Origin: Flavobacteriales bacterium UBA1959
GTDB lineage: Bacteria; Bacteroidota; Bacteroidia; Flavobacteriales_D; Sanyastnellaceae
Length of the DNA: 11,203 bases
Assembly: GCA_002336085.1 (NCBI GenBank)
Contig: DDEH01000140.1
Location: 1 to 11,203 of the forward strand
Reading direction: 5' to 3'
The notes under the pieces are model-generated. The model had not been told where the DNA came from, ran no database searches, and was given only the letters and a program-made list of their open reading frames with translations. Positions 1 to 6,479 of the stretch are shown in pieces; the first letter of the stretch is position 1; each line of letters begins with the position of its first letter. The translations under genes and the position numbers were made by a program.

Positions 1-2652
1 ATTTTTGAATTCCATGGGATGAAGGTGGATTGCATTGATAAGCATCAACCCAATAGCGAGGCACGTCGTGAGGCGTATCGTGCAGACATAACATACGGAA
101 CGAACAATGAGTTTGGGTTTGATTACTTGCGCGACAACATGGCGCAACGTCCCGATCAGTTGGTTCAGCGAAAGCACCACTACGCCATTGTTGATGAGGT
201 GGATTCCGTGCTAATTGATGAGGCACGAACTCCATTAATTATTAGTGGTCCAACCCCTAAAGGCGATCAGCAAGAGTTTGAAGAGTTGAAGCCTAAAGTG
301 GTCAAATTGGTTACCATTCAGCAGAATGTGGCTCAAAAGTTCTTGACTAGTGCAAAGCAGCTATTGACGAAAGACGGGGCTTCCAAAGATGAAGTGGCCG
401 AGGGGGGATTGGCCTTGTTTCGCGCTTTTCGCGCCTTGCCAAAATCCAAGGCGTTGATAAAATTCCTCAGCACTGAAGGGATGAAGCAACAGCTTCTGAA
501 GACGGAAGGAATCTACCTGCAAGACAACAAGCGCGAAATGCCGAAGGCGGACGCGGAGCTTTACTTCGTCATTGATGAGAAGCAAAACCAGGTTGAGCTC
601 ACGGAAAAAGGAATCGAATACCTCACCACCAACATGGAGGATGATAATTTCTTTACTATGCCAGATCTGGCAACGGAATTGGTGGCCATTGACAGTGGCC
701 CGGGGGATGAGGAGACAAGGCTTGAAATGAAGAACAAGCTCATGGCCGATTACGGGGTGAAAAGTGCGCGGGTTCATACCATAAATCAATTACTGAAAGC
801 CTACGCTTTATTCGAAATAGATGTGGACTATGTGGTCATGGACAACAAGGTCAAGATTGTGGATGAGCAAACGGGCCGAATCATGGATGGCCGAAGATAT
901 TCGGATGGGCTGCACCAAGCTATTGAGGCCAAAGAGACGGTGAAGGTTGAGGCGGCGACGCAGACATATGCTACTGTTACACTACAGAATTACTTCCGGA
1001 TGTACCACAAGCTTTCGGGCATGACGGGCACTGCGGAAACGGAGGCAGGAGAACTTTGGGACATTTATGAACTGGATGTCATGGCCATCCCAACCAACCG
1101 TCCAATCACTCGGGACGATCGGGAAGATTTGGTTTACAAGACGAAACGCGAAAAGTACAATGCCATCATCGATGATGTTGTGAAATTGCGCGAGGCTGGT
1201 CGACCCGTTTTGGTGGGTACAACAACCGTTGAGGTGAGTGAATTGCTGTCTCGGATGTTGGACATCCGCAAGATTGACCACCAAGTTTTGAATGCAAAAC
1301 TGCATCAACGAGAGGCTGAAATTGTCACCGCTGCAGGTTTGCCGGGAACGGTAACCATTGCTACAAATATGGCTGGGCGGGGAACAGACATTAAGTTAAG
1401 CGACGAGACCAAGGCTGCTGGCGGATTGGCGATCATTGGAACGGAGCGCCACGACAGCCGCCGCGTTGATCGGCAGTTGCGAGGTCGTGCGGGACGGCAA
1501 GGAGATCCAGGAGCATCACAATTCTATGTCTCGCTGGAGGATGATCTCATGCGTTTGTTCTCTTCTGATCGAGTTTCCAAAATGATGGACCGAATGGGCC
1601 ACCAGGAAGGGGATGTGATCCAGCACTCTATGATTACGAAGTCCATTGAAAGGGCTCAGAAGAAAGTAGAGGAAAACAACTTTGGCGTCCGCAAACGATT
1701 GTTGGAGTATGATGATGTCATGAACGCTCAGCGGGAAGTCATCTACAAACGTCGTCGCCACGCATTGCATGGAGATCGATTGCGCACGGACATCGCCAAC
1801 ATGTTCTTCGAACTGATTGAAGTCTCAGTGTTAGCGTATCAACCGGGAAAGGAATTTGAGCCATTCCGGCTTTCACTCCTCAAAGATTTTGGCATCGAAC
1901 CCCCACTTAACGAGGATGCATTCGGATTGCAACCGCCCGAGGACATTGCATTTGCAACGTACCAAGAAGCAGAGCGTGTGTATCGTTCAAAGCTTGCTGA
2001 ACTGGCGGAGCGTGCACATCCTGTGATTCAAAAGATCCAGGACGACCCTTCAAATGACTACCAGCAGATCCTTGTGCCATTTACGGACGGTAGAAAGACC
2101 ATGCAAGTCGCCACGAACATCCAAGAAAGCGTCGCCTCCGCGGGGGTGAGCGTGATGGAAAGTCTCGAGAAAGCTGTTGTACTGGCCATCATTGATCAGT
2201 ACTGGAAAGAGCACTTGCGGGACATGGATGATTTGCGTTCCAATGTCCAATTGGCTCGCTTCGAGCAAAAAGATCCACTGCTCATTTACAAGTTTGAATC
2301 GTACGAGTTGTTTAAGGCGATGGTTCAGAGGATGAATGCTGATGTAGCTTCATTCTTGCTGCGTTGCACGATTCCAACAGGACAACAGGGACAACAAGTG
2401 CAGCAGGCTCCTCAGCGCCGCGTAGGAATGCCTAACAAAATCAGTCTTTCAAAAGAAGGGGTGCAAAACATACAGGAGCAGGCAATGTCCGCTTCTCGGC
2501 AATCGGGTGCTCTAGCGGGAGCTCAGGCCGGAGGCCGGCAAATGCCACCACCTCCCAAGAAGGTTGATCCGATTCGTACAGAGAAAAAAGTACTGCCCAA
2601 TGAACCGTGTCCTTGTGGATCGGGAAAGAAATTTAAGAAGTGCCACGGCTGA
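1..2652 (+). CDS. secA: Protein translocase ATPase SecA (5' partial)
   Basis: SecA is the ATPase motor that drives unfolded preproteins through SecYEG at the inner membrane. The frame is open from base 1 and the codons before the first ATG (position 19) read IFEFHG, typical internal SecA sequence. The start and the Walker A loop, probably 170-220 residues, therefore lie upstream of the window. With visible residue 1 at base 1, the following can be seen: the Walker B DEVD at 65-68 followed by LIDEARTPLIISGP; a large preprotein-crosslinking region; GMTGTAETE near 340; NMAGRGTDI at 456; QLRGRAGRQGD at 492; the helical-scaffold signature NNFGVRKRLLEYDD near 559; a Gln-rich then Pro-rich linker; and the zinc-binding SEC-C tail with C870, C872, C881 and H882. 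The crosslinking region carries an insertion relative to E. coli SecA, which is usual in Bacteroidota. All visible helicase motifs are intact. It converges on the DUF72 gene with a 14-bp gap and no obvious terminator of its own. Confidence 0.98.
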   Translation: MFEFHGMKVDCIDKHQPNSEARREAYRADITYGTNNEFGFDYLRDNMAQRPDQLVQRKHHYAIVDEVDSVLIDEARTPLIISGPTPKGDQQEFEELKPKVVKLVTIQQNVAQKFLTSAKQLLTKDGASKDEVAEGGLALFRAFRALPKSKALIKFLSTEGMKQQLLKTEGIYLQDNKREMPKADAELYFVIDEKQNQVELTEKGIEYLTTNMEDDNFFTMPDLATELVAIDSGPGDEETRLEMKNKLMADYGVKSARVHTINQLLKAYALFEIDVDYVVMDNKVKIVDEQTGRIMDGRRYSDGLHQAIEAKETVKVEAATQTYATVTLQNYFRMYHKLSGMTGTAETEAGELWDIYELDVMAIPTNRPITRDDREDLVYKTKREKYNAIIDDVVKLREAGRPVLVGTTTVEVSELLSRMLDIRKIDHQVLNAKLHQREAEIVTAAGLPGTVTIATNMAGRGTDIKLSDETKAAGGLAIIGTERHDSRRVDRQLRGRAGRQGDPGASQFYVSLEDDLMRLFSSDRVSKMMDRMGHQEGDVIQHSMITKSIERAQKKVEENNFGVRKRLLEYDDVMNAQREVIYKRRRHALHGDRLRTDIANMFFELIEVSVLAYQPGKEFEPFRLSLLKDFGIEPPLNEDAFGLQPPEDIAFATYQEAERVYRSKLAELAERAHPVIQKIQDDPSNDYQQILVPFTDGRKTMQVATNIQESVASAGVSVMESLEKAVVLAIIDQYWKEHLRDMDDLRSNVQLARFEQKDPLLIYKFESYELFKAMVQRMNADVASFLLRCTIPTGQQGQQVQQAPQRRVGMPNKISLSKEGVQNIQEQAMSASRQSGALAGAQAGGRQMPPPPKKVDPIRTEKKVLPNEPCPCGSGKKFKKCHG

Positions 2653-2666
2653 GTGCTGTATTTAAA

Positions 2667-3539
2667 TCAACCGAACGCTTCAGGGGAGTGGCACATTAAA
2701 CGGGACTCTTGCCGCACAAATTGAGAAAAAAGAGCACACGTTTTTGGCGTGTGTAGGCTATCGGCTTCATGGACTAAAAAGTGGAACTTCTCCACACCTT
2801 TTGAAGCCTTTGAACCCATCCATTGCGCCCAACTTTGCATGCGATGGCCGTCGATCTCATGTCCTTCGTAGCCACCAAAACGCACCAATACGTGTGGAGC
2901 CGTGACGCACATGTGTATCGCGTCTCTTCGGTCAGCAGTGTCGCTGATAACCATGCCGACACCTAACGAAGCCAAGCGTTCTGCCGTCTGATTCAACATG
3001 CCTTCAATAAACCAGTCGGGATGCCGAAATTCAACAGATACAGGCAGTTCTTTTGGCCACATTTCGAGGTAGTCCCAAAAGCCATCGGAATGCTTTGGAG
3101 CGAAGTGCGGTGGCAATTGAATGAACGATGGCCCCATGCGATTTCCCAAGGCAAGCAAACCCGCGATGAAATCATCTGTGGGGCCTTCGCAATTTTTAAA
3201 ACGTCGAAAGTGGGTGATTATTTGTGGGAACTTGCAGCAGAACTGGAAGCCTTCTGGCGTGGCTTGAGCCCATTCGTGCATTTTTTCCGGGGAATAAATA
3301 CGGTAATGCGTTGCATTGAATTCAATGGTCCCGAATTGCTTGCCATAAGCTTCCGGATACAGTCTGCGCGGTGTTTTTACGGGATAGGTGTTGCCAACCC
3401 ATTTGGAGATATTCCATGTGGTTCCTCCTGCAAAAACTTCAGCAACTTTGTTGCTCCGGGCACCGTGCCAGTGGGTTGCTGGCAAGTGGAAGAATTCCAC
3501 CGTCAAGTGATCAATTGAAGGAAGTTTTCCGAATTTCAT
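2667..3539 (-). CDS. DUF72 (YecE-like) family protein
   Basis: This is a DUF72/YecE family protein, predicted to be a cytosolic TIM-barrel-like protein whose biochemical role is not established. Supporting sequence, numbered from the chosen start, includes AGGTTW at 37-42 (the family's N-terminal G-x-T-x-W segment), KTPRRLYPEAYGKQF followed by TIEFNATHYR at 71-80, then FQFCCKFPQIITH, FIQLPPHFAPK, LPVSVEFRHPDWF and a C-terminal FHFLVHEADS. Its 290 residues fit the Bacteroidota subgroup. I chose the ATG at 3539 because MKFGKL is a usual beginning in Bacteroidota members. An in-frame ATG at 3554 would add MFVHE. Neither start has a clear Shine-Dalgarno site. The gene diverges from comF across a very short gap and converges on secA. 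Its 3' end contains a terminator-like hairpin and T-tract inside the reading frame, described separately. The long open frame on the opposite strand here is a shadow. Confidence 0.93.
   Translation of the reverse strand: MKFGKLPSIDHLTVEFFHLPATHWHGARSNKVAEVFAGGTTWNISKWVGNTYPVKTPRRLYPEAYGKQFGTIEFNATHYRIYSPEKMHEWAQATPEGFQFCCKFPQIITHFRRFKNCEGPTDDFIAGLLALGNRMGPSFIQLPPHFAPKHSDGFWDYLEMWPKELPVSVEFRHPDWFIEGMLNQTAERLASLGVGMVISDTADRRDAIHMCVTAPHVLVRFGGYEGHEIDGHRMQSWAQWMGSKASKGVEKFHFLVHEADSLHTPKTCALFSQFVRQESRLMCHSPEAFG
2726..2753 (-). terminator. Terminator-like hairpin plus T-tract inside the DUF72 3' end
   Basis: Read on the - strand, CACACG (2753-2748) can pair perfectly with CGTGTG (2740-2735) around a 7-base loop, CCAAAAA. 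This is followed by CTC and then a run of six T (2731-2726). Stem plus T-tract is the layout of an intrinsic terminator for - strand transcription. It lies about 57 bases before the DUF72 stop codon, so termination here would give a transcript without a stop. The stem is only 6 bp, and the sequence also encodes plausible family protein. It may be weak or incidental. Confidence 0.35.
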
Positions 3540-3556
3540 CTCGTGTACAAACATAG

Positions 3557-3570
3557 CACCGAAGGCGGTG
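3557..3570. repeat. Short perfect inverted repeat between divergent DUF72 and comF
   Basis: CACCG and CGGTG form a perfect 5-bp inverted repeat around the 4-base loop AAGG. It sits just upstream of the DUF72 starts, and its right end overlaps the GTG start codon proposed for comF at 3568. In comF mRNA it could fold and cover the start codon; as DNA it could be a small operator. A 5-bp stem is common by chance, so function is speculative. Confidence 0.3.
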
Positions 3571-4281
3571 AATTTTTATCCAAGAGGATTGGATTTACCT
3601 CGTCTTTTGTCCCCTGTGAATAGTACGTTGGACATGGTATTTCCTCGGCATTGCATCGAATGCAATCGCTGGCTTGTATCGCATGAAGTATGGCAATTGG
3701 GGTGCAGTCTTTGTGAGCAACAATGGCCTGACTTGCGCGGAGAGGTGGGGGAAAAATTGATGAAGGAAAGGTGCGATTTGGACCGAATGTGGACGGGGTT
3801 TCGTTTGCGGGATAACGTGACGCTTGAGCACCAAATCCGTGCATTAAAATACCATGGGGATCGGCAATTGGGTTTGCTTTGGGGCAGGTGGGTGGCCAAT
3901 GTATCAAAGGTGCCCAAACCGTCAATGGCTCCGATTGGCCTGGTCCCTGTCCCGCTTCATTGGCGACGCCGTTGGAATCGAGGTTTCAACCAGGCCGATT
4001 GGATCGCTAAAGGGGCCGCGATGGAGTGGAATGTCCCTGTATACTGGCGCGCCTTGTTTCGTCCAGATCACTCCCGCAGTCACACGGGTTTTTCCAGAAA
4101 AAAACGAAGTGATTCATCAGCTTCGGCATATCAATTGGGCGCTTCGCCGCCTCCTCAAGGCACAAAGATTATTTTGGTTGATGATGTTATGACTACGGGA
4201 GCGACACTCCGTGCTTGCACATCGGTTCTTGAAGCTGCGGATTGCGAAGTCCTTGGAGCGCTGACACTGGCACTTGCGTGA
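3568..4281 (+). CDS. comF: ComF family phosphoribosyltransferase-fold protein
   Basis: ComF proteins pair an N-terminal zinc finger with a type I phosphoribosyltransferase (PRT) fold. They are linked to DNA uptake and natural transformation in several bacteria, but the enzymatic activity is not well defined. The zinc site is C29-x2-C32-x13-C46-x2-C49. Further on are WRRRWNRGFNQA, conserved in ComF, RSHTGFSRKKR, and the PRPP-loop signature IILVDDVMTTGATL, with the DD-x3-TTG core at 205-211 (4171-4206 covers I202 to T213). At 237 residues it is full length and every key motif is present. The start is uncertain: GTG at 3568 is used because the family segment LDMVFPRHC begins before the first ATG (3634), and TTG at 3589 is an alternative. 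It is 48 bp upstream of the methionine sulfoxide reductase gene and could be co-transcribed. No other competence gene is visible. Confidence 0.94.
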   Translation: MNFYPRGLDLPRLLSPVNSTLDMVFPRHCIECNRWLVSHEVWQLGCSLCEQQWPDLRGEVGEKLMKERCDLDRMWTGFRLRDNVTLEHQIRALKYHGDRQLGLLWGRWVANVSKVPKPSMAPIGLVPVPLHWRRRWNRGFNQADWIAKGAAMEWNVPVYWRALFRPDHSRSHTGFSRKKRSDSSASAYQLGASPPPQGTKIILVDDVMTTGATLRACTSVLEAADCEVLGALTLALA

Positions 4282-4287
4282 ATTTTA

Positions 4288-4307
4288 ATACCCAATTACT
4301 GGGGTAT
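4288..4307 (+). terminator. Weak hairpin after comF
   Basis: ATACCC (4288-4293) and GGGTAT (4302-4307) form a perfect 6-bp inverted repeat with an 8-base loop, seven bases past the comF stop. The downstream bases CTTTG are not a real U-tract. It could be a weak terminator or attenuator, or an operator, because its right arm overlaps the promoter-like TATCTTTG. Confidence 0.3.
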
Positions 4308-4312
4308 CTTTG
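4305..4312 (+). promoter_or_regulatory. Candidate Bacteroidota -7 promoter element
   Basis: TATCTTTG matches the Bacteroidota primary-sigma -7 consensus TAnnTTTG exactly. It lies 17 bases before the ATG at 4330, which would leave a leader of roughly 10-13 bases. No TTG is present at the expected -33 spacing; a TTTT ending at 4286 lies 18 bases upstream. If real, it would let the reductase, lipoprotein and T9SS genes be transcribed independently of comF. Confidence 0.4.
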
Positions 4313-4329
4313 CTACGAGTTTTATTGCA

Positions 4330-4818
4330 ATGCAACCCAACATGCATCCGAACGGTCAAACCTACGCAGTCCTTGTTCCGCAGTGTCTGGCTTTAATCCA
4401 GGGCGAGCCTAGCCTTGTGGCCAACCTTGCCAACCTTTCAGCAGCACTGTTGCACGCTACCAATTGGCATTGGGTCGGTTTTTATTTGGTCGATGAAATA
4501 CGTGATCAATTGGTGTTAGGGCCTTTTCAGGGCCCTGTGGCATGCACTCGTTTGAGCCGAGGCAAAGGGGTGTGCGCAGCAGCTTGGGAAACCACGCTGC
4601 CTCAAATTGTTTCCAATGTCCACGAATTTCCCGGACACGTGGCATGCAGCGCGGCTGCGAATTCGGAATTGGTGATTCCCATTCAATTGAATGGGAATGT
4701 GGTGGGGGTGCTTGATATTGACGCCGTAGAATTGGATGCTTTTTCCTCAAAAGACGTGGAGGCACTTAAACCACTTATAGGGGCGATTGAAAAATCTTGG
4801 AACGAATGGGAAGCATGA
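4330..4818 (+). CDS. msrC: Free methionine-(R)-sulfoxide reductase (GAF fold)
   Basis: The enzyme reduces free L-methionine-(R)-sulfoxide to methionine in the cytosol, normally using thioredoxin, and repairs oxidative damage to the free amino acid pool. The 162-residue protein is a single GAF domain with the signature segments NWHWVGFYL (45-53), LVLGPFQGPVACTR (61-74), GKGVCAAA (78-85), HEFPGHVACSAAANSE (98-113) and GVLDIDA. Cysteines C72, C82 and C106 reproduce the 10- and 24-residue spacing of the three active-site cysteines of E. coli fRMsr/YebR (84, 94, 118), so catalysis should be intact. ATG at 4330 is used; ATG at 4342 is also possible. A TAnnTTTG element lies just upstream. The stop codon overlaps the ATG of the lipoprotein gene (ATGA), suggesting translational coupling. 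The gene also contains a perfect 24-bp palindrome. Confidence 0.96.
   Translation: MQPNMHPNGQTYAVLVPQCLALIQGEPSLVANLANLSAALLHATNWHWVGFYLVDEIRDQLVLGPFQGPVACTRLSRGKGVCAAAWETTLPQIVSNVHEFPGHVACSAAANSELVIPIQLNGNVVGVLDIDAVELDAFSSKDVEALKPLIGAIEKSWNEWEA
4675..4698. repeat. Perfect 24-bp palindrome inside the msrC coding region
   Basis: The 12 bases from 4675, ATTCCCATTCAA, are followed immediately by their exact reverse complement. This gives an uninterrupted 24-bp palindrome centred on CAATTG. It encodes the VIPIQLNGN part of the GAF domain. In RNA it could form a stem of about 10 bp with an AATT loop, 116 bases before the next gene's start. No second copy was seen in the window. Confidence 0.85.
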
Positions 4819-6452
4819 AAACCTATGCAGCTGAGGCATCGGTGTTCGGTGCGATCTTGGTCGTTCTTTTTGGCTGCGCTCAAATCTCTTCGCCGACTGG
4901 TGGTCCCGTCGATGAGGACCCGCCTCAAGTTGTGACCATGACACCGCCCACGGATGAGGTCAACGTGCACCCTGCATCACTCCGTATTCTATTCGATGAA
5001 TTTGTTGCATTGAAAAACCCGCAACAACAGCTAATTATTTCTCCTCCTATTGCGACGCAGCCTCTTCTAAAGATTAAGGGAAAAGAGGTTCGTGTTGAGA
5101 TGGATCCTCAGGCATTTCAGGATTCTACCACGTATGTTTTTTCATTTGGTGGAGGTGTAGTTGATTTACACGAATCCAACCCGGCACTTGATTTAAACTG
5201 GGCGTTTTCTACCGGCTCCAGCATGGATTCACTTGCATTAAGCGGAAGGATTGTTGATCGCATGTCAGGAGATCCGCGTGAGGGATTGCGTATTCTGCTG
5301 TATCAGGAGCCCGTGGATATAGATTCGATTCTGGCGGGAAATTTACCCAACGCCATTGGCGCATCCAATAAGGACGGTGTCTTTCGAATTGATTATTTGG
5401 GAAAGGGGGAGTTTTTTGCCTTGGCCATCGATGATGCCAATGCAAATTACCAATGGGACAAAGGAGAGTACCTTGCTTTTGACACGATATCTATGGTCGC
5501 CGGCGACACCTTGCAAAAACCTTTCCTTGGGTTTGAGCCGAAAGAGGTGGAGGCTCTGCATTACATTGAATCGAGCAAGGTAGATTCGATGGGCTCAATT
5601 CGTGTTTATGCTCCGCTCGATGAGGATAAATTTCAAGAGGACTGGAGCGCTATGCTTGCTGGGGTGTCTGTTGAATCCCCTTGGGAGCGCTCAGGAGACA
5701 GTGTTTTTTTATGGGTCGATACGGGGTTAATTGGGGATTACCAAAACGTGGAATTAGCTTGGTCCGGGGAGTCATTTAGCGACACAGCGAAAGTGCGTTT
5801 GGATCGAATGCCCCGTCGACAATTTCCAAAAATCCTTGAAAAACTTCCGAGAACGTCATCGGCTCAAGGCACTCGATCACTTTCTTTTGATCGCGCGGTA
5901 ATCATTGCAGACTCCACGCAATGGATGCTCATCCAAGGCATGGATACGCTGACCGGAACAGAATTTGCGCTGAGCGCAACCCAAGAGCAGAGTTTTGGAA
6001 GGACATTGCAGATGGCGTTCAAGGAGAAGGATGGGTCTGATTACCAGTTGATTGCATTTCCTGGGGCATTGCGAAATCCCAAAGGCCAGGTTCAAGGCGA
6101 TACACTAGAGTGGCGTTGGAAAACGCATCCGGAAGACCATTTTGGGGAGTTGAATGTGGAGTTGTCCCGTTTGCCTGGAAAGGGTTGGTTTCTGATTGGG
6201 CTGGGAAAAGGGATAACGCAGCGTATTCGGTGCAATGCCGATACAATTTTGAACTTTCCGCGGCTTGTTCCCGGTGCTTACAAGATTGGATATGAATGGG
6301 ACGTGAATGGCGATAGCACCTGGCAAGTGGGCGATGTTTCGCTTTTGGAAGTTCCTGAGCCTTATTTTTACCCTCAAGAAAACCCATCGATTCGATCGAA
6401 TTGGTTGGTGGAATGGTTGTGGGATTTTTCTGTTGGCGAATCGGATGAGTAA
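4815..6452 (+). CDS. Big_5 (SbsA Ig-like) domain envelope lipoprotein
   Basis: This is a lipoprotein of a family widespread in Bacteroidota, usually annotated 'Ig-like domain-containing protein' with unknown function. A hydrophobic stretch (GAILVVLFG) runs into the lipobox cysteine C21. Next come the family hallmark SSPTGGPVDEDPP and a Big_5 Ig-like domain at roughly residues 33-135, including ILFDEFVALKNPQQQLIISPP, TTYVFSFGGGVVD and WAFSTGSSMDSL. A carboxypeptidase-regulatory-like segment (residues ~135-230) carries the DDANANYQWDKGEY motif. The C-terminus repeats the pattern YEWDVNGDSTWQVGD before PEPYFYPQENPSIRSNW, which is conserved in the family. I chose the ATG at 4815 because it overlaps the upstream stop as ATGA and follows GGGAAG. 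ATG 4806 or TTG 4797 are possible, and would add charged residues to an otherwise nearly uncharged n-region. The protein is 545 residues. No acidic run follows the lipidated Cys, so surface export is not indicated. Confidence 0.9.
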   Translation: MKTYAAEASVFGAILVVLFGCAQISSPTGGPVDEDPPQVVTMTPPTDEVNVHPASLRILFDEFVALKNPQQQLIISPPIATQPLLKIKGKEVRVEMDPQAFQDSTTYVFSFGGGVVDLHESNPALDLNWAFSTGSSMDSLALSGRIVDRMSGDPREGLRILLYQEPVDIDSILAGNLPNAIGASNKDGVFRIDYLGKGEFFALAIDDANANYQWDKGEYLAFDTISMVAGDTLQKPFLGFEPKEVEALHYIESSKVDSMGSIRVYAPLDEDKFQEDWSAMLAGVSVESPWERSGDSVFLWVDTGLIGDYQNVELAWSGESFSDTAKVRLDRMPRRQFPKILEKLPRTSSAQGTRSLSFDRAVIIADSTQWMLIQGMDTLTGTEFALSATQEQSFGRTLQMAFKEKDGSDYQLIAFPGALRNPKGQVQGDTLEWRWKTHPEDHFGELNVELSRLPGKGWFLIGLGKGITQRIRCNADTILNFPRLVPGAYKIGYEWDVNGDSTWQVGDVSLLEVPEPYFYPQENPSIRSNWLVEWLWDFSVGESDE

Positions 6453-6464
6453 TCCGTTCATTCA

Positions 6465-6470
6465 AAGGGG
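6465..6470 (+). promoter_or_regulatory. Shine-Dalgarno-like AAGGGG before the T9SS cargo gene
   Basis: AAGGGG lies nine bases before the ATG at 6480, within the 27-bp gap after the lipoprotein gene. It is one of few plausible ribosome-binding sites in the window and favours the 6480 start over the in-frame ATG at 6507. Confidence 0.35.
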
Positions 6471-6479
6471 TCTACTGAA

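Noticed and set aside
361..789. 142-codon - strand frame opposite secA
   Set aside because: secA is certain here; the antisense product has no recognisable domain or start signal.
2391..2410. GGACAACA direct repeats in the secA linker
   Set aside because: They encode a short Gln-rich linker (GQQGQQVQQ) of a kind common before the SEC-C tail; nothing suggests a mobile or regulatory repeat.
1..2652. Missing SecA N-terminus and Walker A motif as a true truncation
   Set aside because: The frame is open to base 1 and the first codons are family sequence, so the cut is the window boundary, not a broken gene.
3021..3518. 165-codon open frame on the + strand opposite DUF72
   Set aside because: It lies wholly within a well-supported DUF72 gene on the other strand; the translation shows no family pattern and looks like a shadow.
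3650..3666. ATTGCAT/ATGCAAT stem with a 3-base loop in comF
   Set aside because: A 7-bp stem with a short loop is expected about once by chance in a window this size, and it encodes the conserved zinc-finger residues.
6390..6401. 12-bp palindrome ATTCGATCGAAT in the lipoprotein gene
   Set aside because: A few perfect 12-bp palindromes are expected by chance in 11 kb.
6019..6465. 148-codon - strand frame opposite the lipoprotein gene
   Set aside because: It overlaps strongly family-like coding sequence on the + strand, and its product is low in recognisable structure.
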